DNA of 35,098 bases from a virus. This document shows positions 1 through 7,995 of the stretch, in pieces. The stretch lies in IMG/VR virus record IMGVR_UViG_3300044980_000225, positions 1 through 35,098 of that record; one strand, written 5' to 3'. Below the pieces are notes generated by a model, which had not been told where the DNA came from, ran no database searches, and saw only the letters and a program-made list of their open reading frames with translations. The position numbers and the translations under genes were made by a program. The number at the start of each line of letters is the position of its first letter. Position 1 is the first letter of the stretch.

Positions 1-1025
1 CAGGTGCTTTGTTCAAAGAACACGATTAAACGATCTTTTAATATTTGACAGCTAATGATAGCTTCACGTGTAGAAGCATCTAAATATCCTCCTTTGCCCG
101 CAGTTTCGGCTAACTGTAAAAAAGCGGTAGCATCGATTGGATCGCCTACTTGTGAATAACGGCATCGTTGTGAATACGTAAAAGTTCCTGCTCCGCCTCC
201 AGCTAAGATGGTTTCGACGGTATTCAATAATATCAATCTCCCCTTAAAAGGAATCATAAGTCTGGCAGTATTAATAAAATCGCCAGCAAGATCATAAGGT
301 GGCTGAAAGTTAGTCCAGTTAGGTCCACCAGTCCAATAAGCCATGCCATCAGGAGTATTAAAATTAGTTGTAAATAAAACGTAATCGCTCGCTTGAACAC
401 CGCGAAAATTTGTTGACCAAAAGAATTGTGAATCATTTCCAGTCCATATTTTTACGGGTGGATTCTCAAGACTTTGCCATGCACCATTAGTAAATATATA
501 CGCAAATTGTGTATCAAATGCAATGGTGGGTTCATTGTTTATAGCTGCTTGTTGATAATTGGTTATGCCCATTACTGGTTCTGCAGGATAAAAAAATACC
601 GGAGTAGTTGCATCAGCACCAGTTATATTTACCGTACCATTGGTAGTATTATAATTTGATGGAGCAGCTGTATTAATAGTTCTAATCATAGTTGCAGGCG
701 TGCCAGTTTGCCACACGGTAAATATCTCATCCCCAACAGAGAACAATTGTCCTACTTTAAATATAATTCCCGGAACTACTATGGGTCCAAATACTCCCGC
801 ACCATTGGTGGTGCCAATTTGTATTCGTAATCGTGAATATAATTGCGCAACTGAATCGTCGACTACTTCATTCATTAATCGAGATCCAAATCGTTTGGTT
901 ACGCGTCCTCTGAATACATAGGCATTATTAAGCGATACAAATGCATCGTCTGCAACTAAAAATGGCTTTACATCTGTTTGTAAACCAGTATCAGGAGGAC
1001 CTATTACAAAACGATCCATTGGCAT
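1..1025 (-). CDS. Tail nozzle/hub-like structural protein, N-terminal part (cut by window edge)
   Basis: The frame starts at ATG 1025 (protein begins MPMDRFVIGPPDTG), preceded by the SD sequence AGGGGAT, and stays open to base 1, giving 341 residues without a stop. The N-terminal stretch with NAYVFRGRVTKRFGSR, followed by beta-rich sequence with many aromatic and Gly residues, resembles the large beta-propeller-like tail hub or nozzle proteins of short-tailed phages. It follows the adaptor-like gene, as a nozzle gene would. The last residues before the edge are FFEQST and then TG. The ORF entering at base 35098 on the same strand looks like the C-terminal part of the same gene. The nozzle role is inferred from position and composition; the continuity of the two halves is a stronger inference. 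Confidence 0.6.
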   Translation of the reverse strand, partial: MPMDRFVIGPPDTGLQTDVKPFLVADDAFVSLNNAYVFRGRVTKRFGSRLMNEVVDDSVAQLYSRLRIQIGTTNGAGVFGPIVVPGIIFKVGQLFSVGDEIFTVWQTGTPATMIRTINTAAPSNYNTTNGTVNITGADATTPVFFYPAEPVMGITNYQQAAINNEPTIAFDTQFAYIFTNGAWQSLENPPVKIWTGNDSQFFWSTNFRGVQASDYVLFTTNFNTPDGMAYWTGGPNWTNFQPPYDLAGDFINTARLMIPFKGRLILLNTVETILAGGGAGTFTYSQRCRYSQVGDPIDATAFLQLAETAGKGGYLDASTREAIISCQILKDRLIVFFEQST

Positions 1026-1035
1026 ATTGTATCCC

Positions 1036-1638
1036 CTATGTTCCGATGGTTAGAAAAGCAAACGCTACAGGCGTTGGAACACCAACTTGTGTTCTTGTAC
1101 CACCATACACTGTAAAAGATGTAGTTAAATAAGTACCTGCGCCAACATCAACATTCACAAAATCATTAGTGTCCAAAGCACTCGGTGTAACAATTTGTGT
1201 AAAAGTGACCAATACAGACTGAAATACTGGTATTGTAGGATCAACGGTATAGGTAACTACCGAAACTCCATTAGCAAGCGCTAATCCCCATTTTAATAGT
1301 ATTCCAGAAGGCAAATAAGACCATCCTTGTGCAGCAAGAGCTAATTTCCCGCTTATATTAGAAGTAGTACCATCTTGTCTACGTATAAATAATTCATTCA
1401 CTGCAGTGAGTGGACTTGTGGTGGGAATCTGCGCCCACAAACCAATATCATTTCCTGCAAAAACAGGAGGAATTCCTTGATCAGGAAGCGTGACTTTCAT
1501 ATGCTCACCTTGATTTGGTGATCCGAAAGTATAATGATCAACACTCACTAGGTTATTAATTTCTATGAAATTTTGTTCGATTTGCGTTTGTGTATCTTTT
1601 ATCCGCTGAGCGGCCATAGGTGTATCAACATATGCCAT
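1036..1638 (-). CDS. Structural protein with fiber-tip-like C-terminal beta domain
   Basis: A 200-residue protein with SD AAAGGAAT six bases before ATG 1638. It ends eleven bases before the nozzle-like gene, with the stop TAG inside that gene's SD region. The N-terminus (residues 1-35) is helical and Gln/Asn-rich. Residues 45-95 contain GEHMKVTLPDQG and LFIRRQDGT. The C-terminal half, from KWG through beta strands to FAFLTIG, has the pattern of small tail-fiber tip domains that end in a W/F-x-x-IG motif. The likely role is a short fiber or a neck/tail accessory subunit, on domain pattern and operon position. No enzymatic motif is visible. Confidence 0.6.
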   Translation of the reverse strand: MAYVDTPMAAQRIKDTQTQIEQNFIEINNLVSVDHYTFGSPNQGEHMKVTLPDQGIPPVFAGNDIGLWAQIPTTSPLTAVNELFIRRQDGTTSNISGKLALAAQGWSYLPSGILLKWGLALANGVSVVTYTVDPTIPVFQSVLVTFTQIVTPSALDTNDFVNVDVGAGTYLTTSFTVYGGTRTQVGVPTPVAFAFLTIGT

Positions 1639-1650
1639 AAGATTCCTTTA

Positions 1651-2628
1651 TTAAAATGGACCACCACCCCAGCCCCAGGCTCCAGAACCAGGTCCAAAAG
1701 AGCTTTGTTCTGTATAAATTGTAGCTACTCGTTCATTAGCAAGTTGCATTATCGTGCGACGAATCATCATTGATTCTTGTTTCTTATATTCAGGCATAAT
1801 TTGTTGTACAGATTCTAAATCCATACGATCTTCAAATATCTTTTTAGCAGCGCCGTAGGCAATCCATTGCCACCATTCCTCGAGTTGAGGCGACTGATTT
1901 GCTGCAAGTAATTGAGTTGGTCGTATATACACTTCCATATTGACCCGATATACCTGGTCTGGTATTGGCCTTATAGTAAACTTGGAATCATAAAATAATA
2001 ATGCTTGAGGTAGCGCAGCAACATACGGTACGGTCTGGCTATTTACTATCGCATTGGCGGCGGGCGCGACGGCAAAAGTAATAGTAAATTGTCCCGTAAC
2101 ATAATTTATGGTACCCGCACCATCACCAATCAAATTACCAGCGCCATCATCATGTACTTCGATACCAACATTATTTGCTGAAATACTATTAAAAAGCACT
2201 TGATTTGCTTGTACAGGAACAGAAGGTAAGAAACCATTAAACTGCGTATTAATGCCATCACCGGTACCAATTTGTGCAATAAAATTTATTTGTGGATAAA
2301 TACCAAAGAATTTTTCACGAGATTGAGAATATAACGACAAATAACCGGCAATATAAATGGGCTCATGCACACTCAGATAAATTTGTTCAAATTGATAAAA
2401 TGCACTTGTAGGATCTATGGTATTAGTCTCATACGTATCAACATATGGTTCAGTAAAAAATGTAAATGTTGTTCTTAATGTGAATTGACGTAGATGTTCA
2501 GGAAAATCATATTGGATAAATGTATTGATATACTCATCGAGCTGAGGAGTCGTAATATCATTTTCTGTCATGGCACGTGTCAATCTGCGTACCTTGATAC
2601 GAATTGCATTAAGTGTCGAATCTGCCAT
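1651..2628 (-). CDS. Head-to-tail adaptor-like protein with inserted beta domain
   Basis: I place the start at ATG 2628 (MADSTLNAIRIKVRRLTRAM) because GGAGAAAAG lies just upstream. A longer GTG-started frame from 2664 exists but would begin inside the promoter region. The protein is 325 residues. The helical N-terminus (PQLDEYINTFIQYDFPEHL) and C-terminus (EEWWQWIAYGAAKKIFEDRMDLES) match the general pattern of podophage adaptors that sit under the portal. About 80 residues in the middle (from IGTGDGINTQFNG to TFAVAPAANA) look like an inserted beta-sandwich. It is followed by the fiber-like and nozzle-like genes. The function rests on fold pattern and gene order. The C-terminus is Gly/Trp-rich (GAWGWGGGPF). 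Confidence 0.6.
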   Translation of the reverse strand: MADSTLNAIRIKVRRLTRAMTENDITTPQLDEYINTFIQYDFPEHLRQFTLRTTFTFFTEPYVDTYETNTIDPTSAFYQFEQIYLSVHEPIYIAGYLSLYSQSREKFFGIYPQINFIAQIGTGDGINTQFNGFLPSVPVQANQVLFNSISANNVGIEVHDDGAGNLIGDGAGTINYVTGQFTITFAVAPAANAIVNSQTVPYVAALPQALLFYDSKFTIRPIPDQVYRVNMEVYIRPTQLLAANQSPQLEEWWQWIAYGAAKKIFEDRMDLESVQQIMPEYKKQESMMIRRTIMQLANERVATIYTEQSSFGPGSGAWGWGGGPF

Positions 2629-2667
2629 AACTTTTCTCCGAATTCTTTTCCAATCATTCTTCACATC

Positions 2668-2696
2668 AGACTAAGAGTGCGATTAATTTTCGACAA
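2668..2696 (-). promoter_or_regulatory. Late promoter element, copy 1 (adaptor unit)
   Basis: Read on the minus strand: -35 TTGTCG, a 17-bp spacer containing ATCGCACT, and -10 TAGTCT. Transcription would start near 2661, about 30 nt before the adaptor ATG. The whole 29-bp element is identical to the copy at 10679-10707. Promoter function is inferred from repetition, spacing and placement. Confidence 0.6.
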
Positions 2697-2718
2697 CTAA
2701 AAAACACAAGTGATTATT

Positions 2719-3081
2719 TTAAAAGGGAAGCGTGTTTTGTACCGCTGCCAATAAGGTACTATTATCCTCTCCAACCGGTATTACCTGGGCACAAATATCA
2801 TTATGTGGATTTGCCATTCCAGGTATAGAAAATGATTGAAAGGTAGTCGAATTTATGGGTAAAGTAAAAGTCGTAGGACTCGTTACCACGATGTAGCCAG
2901 TAATTCCATTTGCTTCTGGCATACCAGTTGCCACGGGAACATATAATCTCACATAGGTATCAGTGATATAGTTATGTGGAAATGTTGTCGTGACTTGCAT
3001 GGGATCAGATTGGGATATAGCAGCGATTAATGTCATAGCCGGCTGAAAAATGGGATCTTGAAAGGCAAAACATCGTGGCAT
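2719..3081 (-). CDS. Small structural protein with FCCH/Ig-like beta domain
   Basis: A 120-residue protein with SD AAAAGGAAAA before ATG 3081. Residues 18-85 follow the pattern 'I-S-Q-x-x-P-x-x-V-T-T ... H-N-Y ... G-I-T-G-x-I ... T-T-F-T-L', a small beta-sandwich seen repeatedly in phage structural proteins and resembling the FCCH domain. The C-terminal AQVIPVGEDNSTLLAAVQ is closely similar to AEVIPVGEDTATALAQ in the 346-residue protein at 3561-4601, so the two are partial paralogues. It is probably a head-surface, neck or connector subunit. It lies between the capsid cluster and the adaptor. Confidence 0.6.
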   Translation of the reverse strand: MPRCFAFQDPIFQPAMTLIAAISQSDPMQVTTTFPHNYITDTYVRLYVPVATGMPEANGITGYIVVTSPTTFTLPINSTTFQSFSIPGMANPHNDICAQVIPVGEDNSTLLAAVQNTLPF

Positions 3082-3093
3082 AGAATTTTCCTT

Positions 3094-3516
3094 TTAAAGG
3101 ATAACTTTACTTACCGTTACCAAATCAGATTCGTTAAAATCTGATTCATCAGTAAACTCAAGACTCTGGAATCCAAATCGTCTTATTTTTTTACCGATTT
3201 TAGCAATTGGCTTTCCTGTTTCTCCGTCAACTACAAAAGCATGTTCTGGATACCACCCATTTTTATTAAGATGCTTTGCAACACCTAATGGTACTTCATA
3301 GATTTGTCCATCATACATATCATAACGTTCTATTTCATCACCTTCATATGCACAATATACAAAGCTCATGAATCCATCTGGTACTTCATAAAAACGGAAT
3401 ATTCCTCGTACTTTTTCGCGATCTTTTTCACGATTCCATTTTACCCACCCTTTATAATCTTTTCGTATATCGGGACATCCTGGCTTCGTGGTTATTATTT
3501 TTTGATCAACGTGCAT
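3094..3516 (-). CDS. Conserved phage structural-operon protein, function unknown
   Basis: A 140-residue protein with SD GAAAGGAAGAA before ATG 3516. It is a mixed alpha/beta, charged soluble protein with stretches such as FRFYEVPDGFMSFVYCAYEGD, GVAKHLNKNGWYPEHAF and KKIRRFGFQSLEF. I associate this pattern with unnamed proteins found next to capsid genes in uncultured short-tailed phages, but I cannot assign a role. It has no membrane segment or catalytic signature. It lies downstream of a strong hairpin at 3535-3554, so part of its transcription may depend on read-through. Confidence 0.6.
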   Translation of the reverse strand: MHVDQKIITTKPGCPDIRKDYKGWVKWNREKDREKVRGIFRFYEVPDGFMSFVYCAYEGDEIERYDMYDGQIYEVPLGVAKHLNKNGWYPEHAFVVDGETGKPIAKIGKKIRRFGFQSLEFTDESDFNESDLVTVSKVIL

Positions 3517-3534
3517 TTCTTCCTTTCAAGAAAA

Positions 3535-3554
3535 GGGGCTCAATTAAGAGCCCC
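3535..3554 (-). terminator. Intrinsic terminator or attenuator after the 346-residue protein gene
   Basis: On the minus strand GGGGCTC, a 6-nt loop TTAATT, GAGCCCC, then TTTTCTT. The 7-bp GC-rich stem plus short T-run fits a rho-independent terminator of moderate strength. It lies 7 bases after the upstream gene's stop and 19 bases before the next start. Confidence 0.65.
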
Positions 3555-3560
3555 GCAGTG

Positions 3561-4601
3561 TTATACATTAAAAGAGTTTCCAGCGGTCCAGAACATGACA
3601 TCTCCGTTTGAACCAGCAGGTCCAGCGGTTATGCCACCAACAGTTGCTGCACCACCGAGTAACATACCGATTTGAGCAGTGTTTGTTGTAGCATCAGATA
3701 ATAAATTAACGCCAGGAGCTGGTTGTGCTAATGCGGTAGCCGTATCTTCACCAACTGGAATTACTTCAGCAGGAGTGAATGGCACATTAGCAGTCACTGG
3801 GAATGCGAATGCATTAAATCCAGTAGTGTTAATATCAACAGTGAAAGTAGTTGCTGTTGTTGCAATGATATTACCAGTTAATCCGTTGATTTGAGTCATG
3901 CCATACGCAACTGATCCCGGACGTACTTGATTTACGTTAGAGAATCGTACTTGTTGGCCAATTTGATAATTATGATTAACGGTAGTGGTAACGACTGCAT
4001 TATTCGCTTGAGTAATGCTTGCAATTATTCTATTTGATGGATACCAATAACGAACATTATGTAAAATACTGAATGTACCACCAACTGCACCACTTGTTGC
4101 AGCAATACCAGACATATTTTGCAGCGTAAAACTTGTATTATTAATAACCGTTCCAACGGTGAAATCAATACCAGCAAGTTGCTGTGCAAAAGGACCTGTT
4201 CCATTTTGGAAATACATACGAACGATAGACTGTCCCGCAATTAAACCTGAAGTATCAGCAGTAGATACTACTGGAGGAGTTGCATTACTCACCATGGTAA
4301 ATGCAACCGGTGCACTCACTGTAGCAACAGAAGTATCTACAAAAGTAAATCCAGGTACACCAAGTATTGCTGCTGTATCGCCAGTAATAGCAGTACCAGC
4401 CCCATTGAACAATTCTATAATTGCATCACCATTATTCATACCCAATTGCCAATAATAATTCACACCATTATCAGCAGTTTGTGCACCATAAATAGTATAG
4501 TTATAGACTTTCATCCAAGAAACACCAGAACGCAATGGGATAAAAACATCCGCACCTGTTGAAGTGAAAAATCCTTGTTGAATTATAGTATTATTAGACA
4601 T
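3561..4601 (-). CDS. Capsid-adjacent structural protein with two Ig/FCCH-like domains
   Basis: A 346-residue protein with SD AAGGAG before ATG 4601, encoded directly after the major capsid gene. The N-terminal ~90 residues are beta-rich (GFTFVDTSVATVSAP). Two later segments share one pattern: about residues 100-160 (VVSTADTSGL...NNTSFTL) and 195-275 (ITQANNAVVTTTVNHNYQ...GLTGNIIATTATTFTV). The tail AEVIPVGEDTATALAQ is shared with the protein at 2719-3081. The C-terminus is Gly/Ala-rich. The position and all-beta make-up suggest a capsid decoration protein, head fiber or neck protein. The exact location in the virion is unknown. Confidence 0.6.
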   Translation of the reverse strand: MSNNTIIQQGFFTSTGADVFIPLRSGVSWMKVYNYTIYGAQTADNGVNYYWQLGMNNGDAIIELFNGAGTAITGDTAAILGVPGFTFVDTSVATVSAPVAFTMVSNATPPVVSTADTSGLIAGQSIVRMYFQNGTGPFAQQLAGIDFTVGTVINNTSFTLQNMSGIAATSGAVGGTFSILHNVRYWYPSNRIIASITQANNAVVTTTVNHNYQIGQQVRFSNVNQVRPGSVAYGMTQINGLTGNIIATTATTFTVDINTTGFNAFAFPVTANVPFTPAEVIPVGEDTATALAQPAPGVNLLSDATTNTAQIGMLLGGAATVGGITAGPAGSNGDVMFWTAGNSFNV

Positions 4602-4610
4602 GAGTACTCC

Positions 4611-5561
4611 TTAAGGTAATAATGTCGCACGAAGATTTAGTACCCATAGATCATTCGTAATACGTGGAACTTCAGCGAATTTATACCCAACTGAAGCATT
4701 CAATGCAAGTGGACCATCATATATTGGTGGACGATAAATAAAGGTTGCTGAGTAGCCATCTTGTTCAATACACGCATATCCTTCCATACCGGTAACAAAT
4801 ATGTTGTAGACATTCGCATTAAGTGCAGATGCATTTGGAAATACTGATCCAATAGATGAAATCAAGAATCTGACGTTACCTATTGATCCCCATTCGCTAC
4901 GTAATGCATTCATTGGTGAGGGATACTGATTCTTTTGAATAAATCCTGCAACAGAATCTAAATTGCCCGTCAAATTTGTAGAGCACATTGCGAAGTACGC
5001 GTCCCTAACAGGTGCAGTACCAAATTTGTCTTCGCCCTCAATATTATCAAGGATGGTGTATGCATTGTTGTTAAGTAATGCACGTACCACTTTATCTACA
5101 TCCGAGCGGGTAATATTGGTTGGATTATCTCCATTAATACCACCAGTACAGTTAATAAATGAAGCAGTTGCTGCTAACATATCGCGCGTTAATTGATCTT
5201 CTGTCTGACGTAAACTTACTCCAAGACGAGCAGCACATTCATTTAATACCGGATCTTGGTTCTGTAAGGTAACTTGTTCATTAAGTTGAACATAAGTACC
5301 GTAAAATGAAATTTTTGCGTCAATATCGACTGCAGTCAAATTTTGCGGCGGAGGTGTTACGCCACTATTACCCAGGGGAACCATTGCAACAGCAAGAGGG
5401 TTATATCTACGCATACGAAGCGTGGTCCCACCATTACGTGGCATACGTTTATGCATTGCGGGAATTTTATGTATCATATTAGGTACCGGTACACTTAAAA
5501 GCTTATAACTAAAGCTTTGTTGTACAGGCGCAGGCAAAGTCGATGTAGTTGTAATTGCCAT
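4611..5561 (-). CDS. Major capsid protein, N4-gp56-like (HK97 fold)
   Basis: A 316-residue protein with SD TAAGGAAT before ATG 5561. The N-terminal layout SYKLLSVPVPNMIHKIPAMHK, then GGTTLRMRRYNPLAV, then a TPPPQNLTAVDIDAKISFYGTYVQL segment is typical of the N4-gp56 group of major capsid proteins. So are the following DPVLNECAARLGVSL and TRDML helix (spine-helix region). It lies after scaffold and portal, as expected for the shell subunit. It has its own promoter candidate (5703-5731) and a stem-loop near the predicted mRNA start, consistent with a need for high expression. I saw no cleavage-site signature. Confidence 0.85.
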   Translation of the reverse strand: MAITTTSTLPAPVQQSFSYKLLSVPVPNMIHKIPAMHKRMPRNGGTTLRMRRYNPLAVAMVPLGNSGVTPPPQNLTAVDIDAKISFYGTYVQLNEQVTLQNQDPVLNECAARLGVSLRQTEDQLTRDMLAATASFINCTGGINGDNPTNITRSDVDKVVRALLNNNAYTILDNIEGEDKFGTAPVRDAYFAMCSTNLTGNLDSVAGFIQKNQYPSPMNALRSEWGSIGNVRFLISSIGSVFPNASALNANVYNIFVTGMEGYACIEQDGYSATFIYRPPIYDGPLALNASVGYKFAEVPRITNDLWVLNLRATLLP

Positions 5562-5674
5562 AGCATTCCTTAGAGTTGAATATATAATTTTTCTCTAAGC
5601 TGACGAGACTTGCTATACGTCAAAACGAGGTGGTGAATCTCTATACACCAGTATTAATTTCAGATAGATTTGAA

Positions 5675-5699
5675 GGTAGCGAAGCTTCATAACGCTACC
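5675..5699 (-). promoter_or_regulatory. Stem-loop at the predicted 5' end of the capsid mRNA
   Basis: GGTAGCG and CGCTACC form a 7-bp stem with an 11-nt loop. The promoter candidate at 5703-5731 would start transcription near 5696, so the hairpin would sit almost at the mRNA 5' end, a position known to stabilise bacterial transcripts. It could instead be a terminator for read-through; no T-run follows. Confidence 0.45.
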
Positions 5700-5702
5700 A
5701 AT

Positions 5703-5731
5703 AAAATAATAGTGCGATTAATATTTTGAAA
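5703..5731 (-). promoter_or_regulatory. Late promoter element, copy 4 (major capsid)
   Basis: Minus strand: -35 TTTCAA, 17-bp spacer containing ATCGCACT, -10 TATTTT, with the same geometry as the other four copies. It lies 142 bases upstream of the capsid start. Its -35 overlaps the ribosome-binding site of the + strand gene at 5744. Confidence 0.5.
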
Positions 5732-5743
5732 GGAGAATATATA

Positions 5744-5968
5744 ATGTATTTTGAAGATATTTTGGATTTACTTATAGCGCTATTAGGCATTATAATGGTA
5801 ATTTCTCTTATACTGGTATTATTTACTCCAGAACGACCACAAATAAAAACTACTTATATAACTTTGCCAAATGGAGAAGTAACAAAAAAAGTTACAGAAA
5901 AATCTCCAAAACGACATAGATCACATTCGAATTTGATTATGGTTAATCAACATAGATATAATCATTGA
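5744..5968 (+). CDS. Small single-pass membrane protein, moron-like
   Basis: A 74-residue protein starting at ATG 5744 with AAAGGAGA eight bases upstream. A TTG-started frame from 5726 would run through that SD and is unlikely. Residues 5-29 are one hydrophobic helix (DLLIALLGIIMVISLILVLF), followed by a polar tail rich in Lys, Arg and His, suggesting N-out/C-in insertion. It is transcribed against its surroundings and sits between hairpins at 5675-5699 and 6017-6046, the usual look of an inserted 'moron' gene. A holin, antiholin or superinfection-exclusion role is possible, but nothing in the sequence decides it. Confidence 0.65.
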   Translation: MYFEDILDLLIALLGIIMVISLILVLFTPERPQIKTTYITLPNGEVTKKVTEKSPKRHRSHSNLIMVNQHRYNH

Positions 5969-6016
5969 CGCCGAAAAATAACCATATGCTCCTAAAATTA
6001 TCCATAATTTTTGACC

Positions 6017-6046
6017 ATCTTCTGGCCGGAAAGGCAACCAGAAGAT
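6017..6046. terminator. Convergent hairpin between scaffold gene and membrane-protein gene
   Basis: ATCTTCTGG pairs with CCAGAAGAT (9 bp, 12-nt loop). It lies between the 3' ends of two convergent genes (stops at 5968 and 6083). No clear T-run follows on either strand, so it may act as a bidirectional terminator or as an RNA-stabilising end. Confidence 0.5.
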
Positions 6047-6082
6047 AGTTTACATGATACAATCAGGTGCTTTTAGGATGAT

Positions 6083-6841
6083 TTAATAACCACGGCGTGA
6101 ATCATTCATTTCTTTTCGCAATTGTTCTTTTAGATCATCAGTCAACCCATTCGCAAACGCATTCGCTCGAGATAAAGGACTATCTCCTTGCTGAGGATTT
6201 ACTGATGCAAGTGGTTTAGGTTTTGCTGCATTTGCTTTAATTCTCTGAATATCTTGCGCATAGGGTGCTTGTGCTTGTGTATTCATAGTATTTATACCCA
6301 GTTTTTTTATGATATTATATGCGGCTATTGCCTTTGAACGTATGTCTGGATTCGATTTGAGACTTTCAGCAATATCGGGATATTGTTGTATAAGCGCATC
6401 AACATTTTCTTTTGTTACAACATCTCGATAATCTTTATATTCATTCAATACTTGTTGTGCTTGTTGTTCTTGTTGATAATGTTGTAACTGTTGTTCATAT
6501 TTACGTATCTTTTTATCAATAATACGATCAACATGTTTACGTTCAACCAGATCGTCATCTGCAAGACCAAGATCATCTTCTACTGGCACCTGTTTTTGTT
6601 GTGTTTGTAATGAGCGTATATAATTCATTGCTTCATCACGTTCACGTTCAGCTCGTTCAGCTTTTTCACGCAATTGGCGAAAGTTACGTGCTGAAGGTGT
6701 TTCTATGTCTGATTGCATTTGCTGAGATTCTTGCTCCGGTACATGGTCATTATCAACATCAACAACTGGTTGTTCATGTAAGGTTTCTTGTTGTAATTGA
6801 AAGCTTTCTTGTGGTGGGAAATGTTCTAAATTGTCTTGCAT
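6083..6841 (-). CDS. Scaffolding protein
   Basis: A 252-residue protein with SD AAAGGACG before ATG 6841. It is highly charged and Gln-rich. It has an acidic, disordered N-terminus, a long predicted coiled coil at about residues 50-140 (LREKAERAERERDEAMNYI, then KKIRKYEQQLQHYQQEQQAQ), and a positively charged C-terminus (LKEQLRKEMNDSRRGY). This composition, plus its place directly before the major capsid gene, is typical of an internal scaffolding protein; the basic tail would bind coat protein. Assigned from architecture and synteny. Confidence 0.75.
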   Translation of the reverse strand: MQDNLEHFPPQESFQLQQETLHEQPVVDVDNDHVPEQESQQMQSDIETPSARNFRQLREKAERAERERDEAMNYIRSLQTQQKQVPVEDDLGLADDDLVERKHVDRIIDKKIRKYEQQLQHYQQEQQAQQVLNEYKDYRDVVTKENVDALIQQYPDIAESLKSNPDIRSKAIAAYNIIKKLGINTMNTQAQAPYAQDIQRIKANAAKPKPLASVNPQQGDSPLSRANAFANGLTDDLKEQLRKEMNDSRRGY

Positions 6842-6875
6842 CTTCGTCCTTTCTACGAAATACTAATTAATCTAA

Positions 6876-7367
6876 TTAAATGTTATCAAGTAAAATTACC
6901 GGTGGTGTTTCTATTTCCCCATTACGTTTTTTTGCTAATCTAAGCAACGTACCATCCTTAAAGTCTAATATAAATTTTAACAATTCAAGTTCATCTGGCT
7001 TTACCATTGTTCTATTCAAATAGAATGCTTCACAGGTAGCTTTGTCCGGTACAACCCATAAGAATTCAAGTTTGTCATCACTTTTGGTATAAGCATAGAC
7101 TACCTGATCCCATGTAGGAGTGGGACAATCACGCGTATCTAAAAAATAACTACGAATAACATTTTTCATGAGTGGTTCTTTTTTTGTAATAACTACTACA
7201 TAAAAATCACCGGGATATTTTGATTTGGCCAGAATCAATCGTTCAAATATATTCTTGTCATAATCGGAAAGTTGTTCAGTCATCTGCTCATAGCTCGACT
7301 CAGATTCCAATGGTTTCACTATGAGCTCAGATGACAATTTACCGATAGTATCACGTGTTTCGATCAT
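6876..7367 (-). CDS. Conserved phage protein of unknown function in head operon
   Basis: A 163-residue protein whose ATG overlaps the stop of the upstream DUF6496 gene (TAATG), so the two are probably translationally coupled. It is an alpha/beta soluble protein with YPGDFYVVVITKKEPL, CPTPTWDQVVYAYTKSDDKLEFLWVVPDK and LLKFILDFKDGTLLRLAKK. I recognise this as a recurring unnamed family beside scaffold genes in uncultured phages, but no role is known to me. It has no signal peptide or catalytic motif. Confidence 0.65.
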   Translation of the reverse strand: MIETRDTIGKLSSELIVKPLESESSYEQMTEQLSDYDKNIFERLILAKSKYPGDFYVVVITKKEPLMKNVIRSYFLDTRDCPTPTWDQVVYAYTKSDDKLEFLWVVPDKATCEAFYLNRTMVKPDELELLKFILDFKDGTLLRLAKKRNGEIETPPVILLDNI

Positions 7368-7657
7368 TATTTTTTCTTCATTTCAGAAGCAGAACCATAT
7401 TTACGGGCTTCATTCATGGCAATTGCAATAGCTTGTTTGCGATTTTTCACCATAGGGCCTGTTTTTGAGCCTGCATGAAGTTCACCATGTTTAAATTCAT
7501 GCATAACTTTTTCGATCTTGCCTTTTTTTGAAGGCTTATGATGCATCTTTTCTGGTTCATGCTTCTTTTTTTTATTTTTGTGTTCTATTTCTATTTCAAT
7601 ATCGATACCACGATGCTTTTTACGCATAGGTGATTTTTTTTCTTTATGTTTTGCCAT
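7367..7657 (-). CDS. Lys/His-rich basic protein with DUF6496 motif
   Basis: A 96-residue protein with SD GGGAAGA before ATG 7657; its start overlaps the preceding gene's stop (TAATG). The first 50 residues are almost all Lys, His, Arg and Glu. Residues 50-88 (KVMHEFKHGELHAGSKTG then RKQAIAIAMNEARKYG) match the DUF6496 pattern. Function is unknown. The strong positive charge and place among head genes would suit DNA binding inside the capsid or at the portal, which is inference. Confidence 0.7.
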   Translation of the reverse strand: MAKHKEKKSPMRKKHRGIDIEIEIEHKNKKKKHEPEKMHHKPSKKGKIEKVMHEFKHGELHAGSKTGPMVKNRKQAIAIAMNEARKYGSASEMKKK

Positions 7658-7971
7658 TAATCTTCCCGTTTTTCAGATTTCTTTTCTCTTTCTAGTTTGT
7701 GTTTTTTAAGTTCGGGGTACATTCTATAGACTTTTGATTTGATTCCTGCGGGGTCTGGGGCGAAATGTGCTCTTGCAAGTGCATTCCGTGCGTGCGCCAA
7801 ATCAGGAATAGGGAAACTATACTTATTAGCCCCACCGCTAGCACCAGCGAAATCTTTTGGGGCGACATGTTTATATTTTCCAGCATTTGATGATCCTTTC
7901 TTAGAGCGCATTTTTTCTTCTACGCCCCGTTTCACTTTAACACCTTTTGCTACCGTAACTTTATTTTTCAT
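7657..7971 (-). CDS. Small basic head-operon protein
   Basis: A 104-residue protein with SD CAGGAACC before ATG 7971. The basic N-terminus is followed by a conserved-looking core FPIPDLAHARNALARAHFAP and KSKVYRMYPELKKHK, and by a charged C-tail. The 'P-D-x-x-H-A-R-N-A-x-A-R' block recurs in phage head proteins and in proteins of the DUF6582 type, of unknown role. Its stop overlaps the next gene's start. With its neighbours it forms a run of tiny basic proteins between portal and scaffold. Confidence 0.65.
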   Translation of the reverse strand: MKNKVTVAKGVKVKRGVEEKMRSKKGSSNAGKYKHVAPKDFAGASGGANKYSFPIPDLAHARNALARAHFAPDPAGIKSKVYRMYPELKKHKLEREKKSEKRED

Positions 7972-7995
7972 TTTGGTTCCTGAAAATGAAATAAC

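Noticed and set aside
1651-2664. GTG start at 2664 for the adaptor-like gene
   Set aside because: It lies against the promoter -10 and lacks an SD, whereas ATG 2628 has GGAG at good spacing.
3304-3675. 123-residue + strand ORF with hydrophobic start
   Set aside because: It overlaps the 140-residue gene, the terminator and the end of the next gene on the opposite strand; no SD.
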